Under the pieces are notes generated by a model, which saw only the letters and a program-made list of their open reading frames with translations, was not told the DNA's origin and ran no database searches. Below are positions 48,320 through 50,762 of a DNA stretch of 50,762 bases, piece by piece. Made by a program: the position numbers and the translations under genes. The number at the start of each line of letters is the position of its first letter. Within the stretch, counting starts at the first letter, position 1. This DNA is from a virus, in the IMG/VR virus record IMGVR_UViG_3300041407_000073, positions 1 to 50,762 of that record; one strand, written 5' to 3'.

Positions 48320-48862
48320 CTATAGCGACTCCTTCAGTGCCTCTTTAAGGTATTGGTACTTACTGGACAATACAACCTGTCCGTTGTCCAAGACACCAAC
48401 AGGACGGTTACCTCCCTTGTGGAAGATTTGTAGCTGGCTATCAACAGCCCAATGGCGGTGCCATGCCATCGACTTAACCTTCTTCACAGCTTCAACAGCG
48501 CCATTGAAGGTTGGATAGTCCCCAAGGATGCACTGACGCAACACATCGTAAGGGATGCGGTTAGCGTCAACCCCACTAAGCGAAGTGAAGTTGCCTCGGC
48601 GCAGCCCTTGACGCCAGTCACGACGCATTGGGATGCGGGTGAGGTAGCAAGCCTGCTTGTTGTAGTTGCAGTAGCCCAAGGGCACAGGCTTGAGGTCCAG
48701 CTCTTCCGTTGTGCATGTCTTGATGGTGTTGAAGTCATCAAGAGTGGCGTAGTTAGTCACCATACCAATGCCAACCCGGAAGATGTATACAGGCTCACCC
48801 TTCAGCCTGACAATAGTCTCAGTCAGGCGGCTGTTGGCATACTCGTAATCATCTGAGTACAT
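48320..48862 (-). CDS. hypothetical protein between the two amidoligases, 180 aa
   Basis: No family is recognised. It is an alpha/beta protein with [26 protein letters not shown] and a C-terminal [23 protein letters not shown]. It lies one or two bases from each amidoligase gene, so it is probably part of the same pathway, as a partner or substrate carrier. AAGG lies 9 nt upstream. Confidence 0.65.
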   Translation of the reverse strand: MYSDDYEYANSRLTETIVRLKGEPVYIFRVGIGMVTNYATLDDFNTIKTCTTEELDLKPVPLGYCNYNKQACYLTRIPMRRDWRQGLRRGNFTSLSGVDANRIPYDVLRQCILGDYPTFNGAVEAVKKVKSMAWHRHWAVDSQLQIFHKGGNRPVGVLDNGQVVLSSKYQYLKEALKESL

Positions 48863-48863
48863 G

Positions 48864-49721
48864 TTAGGCTACCTTCTCAAAGCCATCGTATACGCTGCGG
48901 GCCTTCTTAAAGCCCGGTGGAACTTCAATGCCCAGTCGGTCAAAGATGTAACGGATGTGGTACATGTTTGGGTGTACGTCCTTCATGGCCTTTTTAACCA
49001 AGTCCGAATGACCCTCGTACGCCGCGTAGCCTTCGAACAGGTCGTTAATACCTTTCTTGGTCATACGGTACACCCATGCCATGAGCTCCTCAGACTGCAA
49101 CCAGGCATTGCTGAGCACACGGTACTCTACACCGTAAGGCTTAGGACGGAATGCCCCAGCAGCACCGTACAGAGTGCGACGTTTGGTATCAGGGTCATAC
49201 AACAGGCTACCCAAGCCCAAGTAGTAGTCTAGCTGCTTGGCGGCCATGATGCATGCTTCACGGTGACCGGGGTCATTGACGTCAACGTCCTTAGTCCAGC
49301 CAATGTGAACGTGCCCAGCCCCTGTACGGAAGTTGACATCACCATTAGGACGTGGGTTGGCAGCCCCATCAAGCCACGCATTGAAGTCAGGCTCACAGCC
49401 CAACTCCTTAGCTTCCTTAGGCTGCTTCTTCATGTGAGCAGCAGTGAAGTTAGCTACAGGCACAGGCACCATCTCATAGCCCGGAACCATCTCACCCATG
49501 ATGCGCATCACTTCCGTAATGTTGGTGATGAACTCCTGCTCGTTCTTAGCCGGGTCAATGTTGAACTCCAACGCCATGCCATCTACTTGCACAGCACCTA
49601 GATGCACTTTGTGGGGGCTCTTCTTGTCGCCGGGTATAAGGCCATGCGCGGAGTGGAAGGATTTCTTACCAATCTTGCGGACAAAACATTCTGGGTCCGC
49701 GCCAACGAGAATGTCTAGCAT
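48864..49721 (-). CDS. amidoligase, phiEco32-like COOH-NH2 ligase type 2
   Basis: 285 residues. VGADPECF (6-13), QVDGMALEFNIDPA (45-58), RTGAGHVHIGW (132-142) and YGVEYRVLSNAWL (196-208) match the phage-type COOH-NH2 ligase family named after phiEco32. The acidic and HxH residues are the expected metal/ATP site. GAGG lies upstream. It follows directly after the class II amidotransferase. Confidence 0.85.
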   Translation of the reverse strand: MLDILVGADPECFVRKIGKKSFHSAHGLIPGDKKSPHKVHLGAVQVDGMALEFNIDPAKNEQEFITNITEVMRIMGEMVPGYEMVPVPVANFTAAHMKKQPKEAKELGCEPDFNAWLDGAANPRPNGDVNFRTGAGHVHIGWTKDVDVNDPGHREACIMAAKQLDYYLGLGSLLYDPDTKRRTLYGAAGAFRPKPYGVEYRVLSNAWLQSEELMAWVYRMTKKGINDLFEGYAAYEGHSDLVKKAMKDVHPNMYHIRYIFDRLGIEVPPGFKKARSVYDGFEKVA

Positions 49722-49731
49722 TTGTATTACC

Positions 49732-50762
49732 TCAATGTTTAACTTGGTTGCTTTTAAGGGACGCTTCGATAAACTCTTGCACTACAGGCAAATCTTTACA
49801 GTCTTGACAGATGAAGTTGGACTTATCCAACCATACAATCTCATCTGAGTCTTCGATGAACGCTATCTGTTTGCAGTTAGCACAACCACCACACACTGCA
49901 AGGTCAAACTCTTCTTCGTTTACAACCTTACCACCGTATACAATGGCACAGTCTGGGTCATCTTCAGGGACGTCAGAGCCAATCTCGGCGGTGGTTTCAG
50001 CAATGGTACGTGGGTCAATTACAGCATAGCTGAGGTCAGGGTTACCAGCCACAGACGAGAAACTGCGAATCTTCCCTTCAAAGTAGCAAGAGCCCCCAAC
50101 AAGCCAGTCCCACATCTTCTGGTCTTGCTCGCAGTAGACACGCAACTCTACGTTACAATCATCTTGTGTAGGGAAACACTGAACGTAACGTTGGCCGGTT
50201 GCAGTGCTACTTTCGGACGAGACGAAGAACTCTACCCGTTCCTGCATGATCAATTCGGACACCGTTACGTTCCCGGTCTTTTTTGTGTCAGTGCCCTCCT
50301 TGTTGCCCTTAGCTGCATCAAACACGTTACCAGTAGCAGACTTACCACCAGTAGCTGTGCTCCCTGATGTGCTGTACGTCTTTGGCGCAATGACGTATTT
50401 ATGCAGCTCAAGGTCACGCACCTTAGTATTGTCCAACTCCTTAGGTGAATAGCTCATTTGGATGTTGTAGCTCATCAACACACCAGAGGCTGGCTCGAAG
50501 ATTGGGTGGTGTTTGATGCCAGCAATGGCAAGAGTAACTTCCAACATCCATGACTCAGACGCCCAGAAGATTGTTTTACGGCTCTCGTTCATGCAGATGT
50601 ACAAGGGGCGCTCTGTATTGCGTACAAAGTTCATTGTCTCCTGCTCTGAGTCATACCATGCTAGAGCGAAAGCCCCGCACAAACTCTTAACAGTGTCATC
50701 AACCCCAATCATGGACATGGAGTGGAAAATGTTATCACTGTCCACCTCAAACTTCTGATGGT
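49732..50762 (-). CDS. class II glutamine amidotransferase, 3' part (begins at 470 across the join)
   Basis: The frame continues from position 1. This part holds the end of the glutaminase domain (GAFALAWYDSEQETMNFVRN; then a serine/threonine-rich linker TYSTSGSTATGG), followed by a C-terminal region of ~150 residues. That region has a zinc-finger-like end, CGGCANC and a later CQDC. The linker suggests two separable modules, and the tail may dock on a ligase or a substrate. It precedes the type 2 ligase by 10 nt. Confidence 0.88.
   Translation of the reverse strand, partial: HQKFEVDSDNIFHSMSMIGVDDTVKSLCGAFALAWYDSEQETMNFVRNTERPLYICMNESRKTIFWASESWMLEVTLAIAGIKHHPIFEPASGVLMSYNIQMSYSPKELDNTKVRDLELHKYVIAPKTYSTSGSTATGGKSATGNVFDAAKGNKEGTDTKKTGNVTVSELIMQERVEFFVSSESSTATGQRYVQCFPTQDDCNVELRVYCEQDQKMWDWLVGGSCYFEGKIRSFSSVAGNPDLSYAVIDPRTIAETTAEIGSDVPEDDPDCAIVYGGKVVNEEEFDLAVCGGCANCKQIAFIEDSDEIVWLDKSNFICQDCKDLPVVQEFIEASLKSNQVKH
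50636..50762. repeat. direct terminal overlap, right copy
   Basis: Identical to positions 1-127; see that entry. When the circle is closed, this copy should be removed. Confidence 0.95.

Noticed and set aside
1-50762. Prophage integration, transposition or CRISPR content
   Set aside because: No integrase, repressor, transposase, IS ends or CRISPR-type repeat-spacer array was seen. The genome looks strictly lytic.

Overview
The window is a complete, circularly closed genome of a tailed phage. The first 127 bases are repeated exactly as the last 127, so about 50,635 bp are unique and one gene crosses the join. The phage has a podovirus (T7-type) virion set: small and large terminase, portal, scaffold, capsid, two tail tubular proteins, and internal ejection proteins. 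It has T7-type replication genes but no single-subunit RNA polymerase. Instead it carries a small ECF-like sigma factor, as phiEco32-type podoviruses do. Strong Shine-Dalgarno sites, a holin and a lysozyme fit a Gram-negative host. Pseudomonas is a weak guess from one small leucine-zipper gene and the tail-fibre style.

Layout. (1) A mostly non-coding, structured region at about 7.0-8.9 kb separates two divergent gene blocks. It holds a G-quadruplex motif, palindromes, a boxA-like site and duplicated hairpins. (2) The rightward (+) block, 8.9-31.9 kb, encodes two tail-fibre proteins, a tail spike, terminase, portal, scaffold, capsid, decoration proteins, tail tubes, ejection proteins and the lysis cassette. 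A terminator follows the capsid genes and another ends the block at 31.93 kb. (3) The leftward (-) block starts near 8.0 kb, runs through position 1, re-enters at 50.76 kb and ends at 31.99 kb. In transcription order it holds about twenty small early genes and a tRNA-like gene; an amide-bond-forming set (class I and class II glutamine amidotransferases, two COOH-NH2 ligases, one ATP-grasp ligase); primase-helicase; the sigma factor; DNA polymerase; SSB; 5'-3' exonuclease; HNH nucleases; and nucleotide-metabolism genes (dATP/dGTP diphosphohydrolase, metallophosphoesterase, PhoH, B12-dependent ribonucleotide reductase).

The leftward genes are tightly packed, with ATGA, TGATG or TAATG overlaps. 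Many are very short, including several one-helix membrane peptides of 25-51 residues. A recurrent promoter-like motif (AATRCTAGCCC, 16 nt, TAGANAAT) precedes several leftward transcription units and is a candidate target of the phage sigma factor. The most unusual content is the amidoligase/amidotransferase set, which probably makes an amide- or peptide-linked modification of unknown target. Its class II amidotransferase appears to start at an ATT codon, which would place the catalytic cysteine at residue 2.
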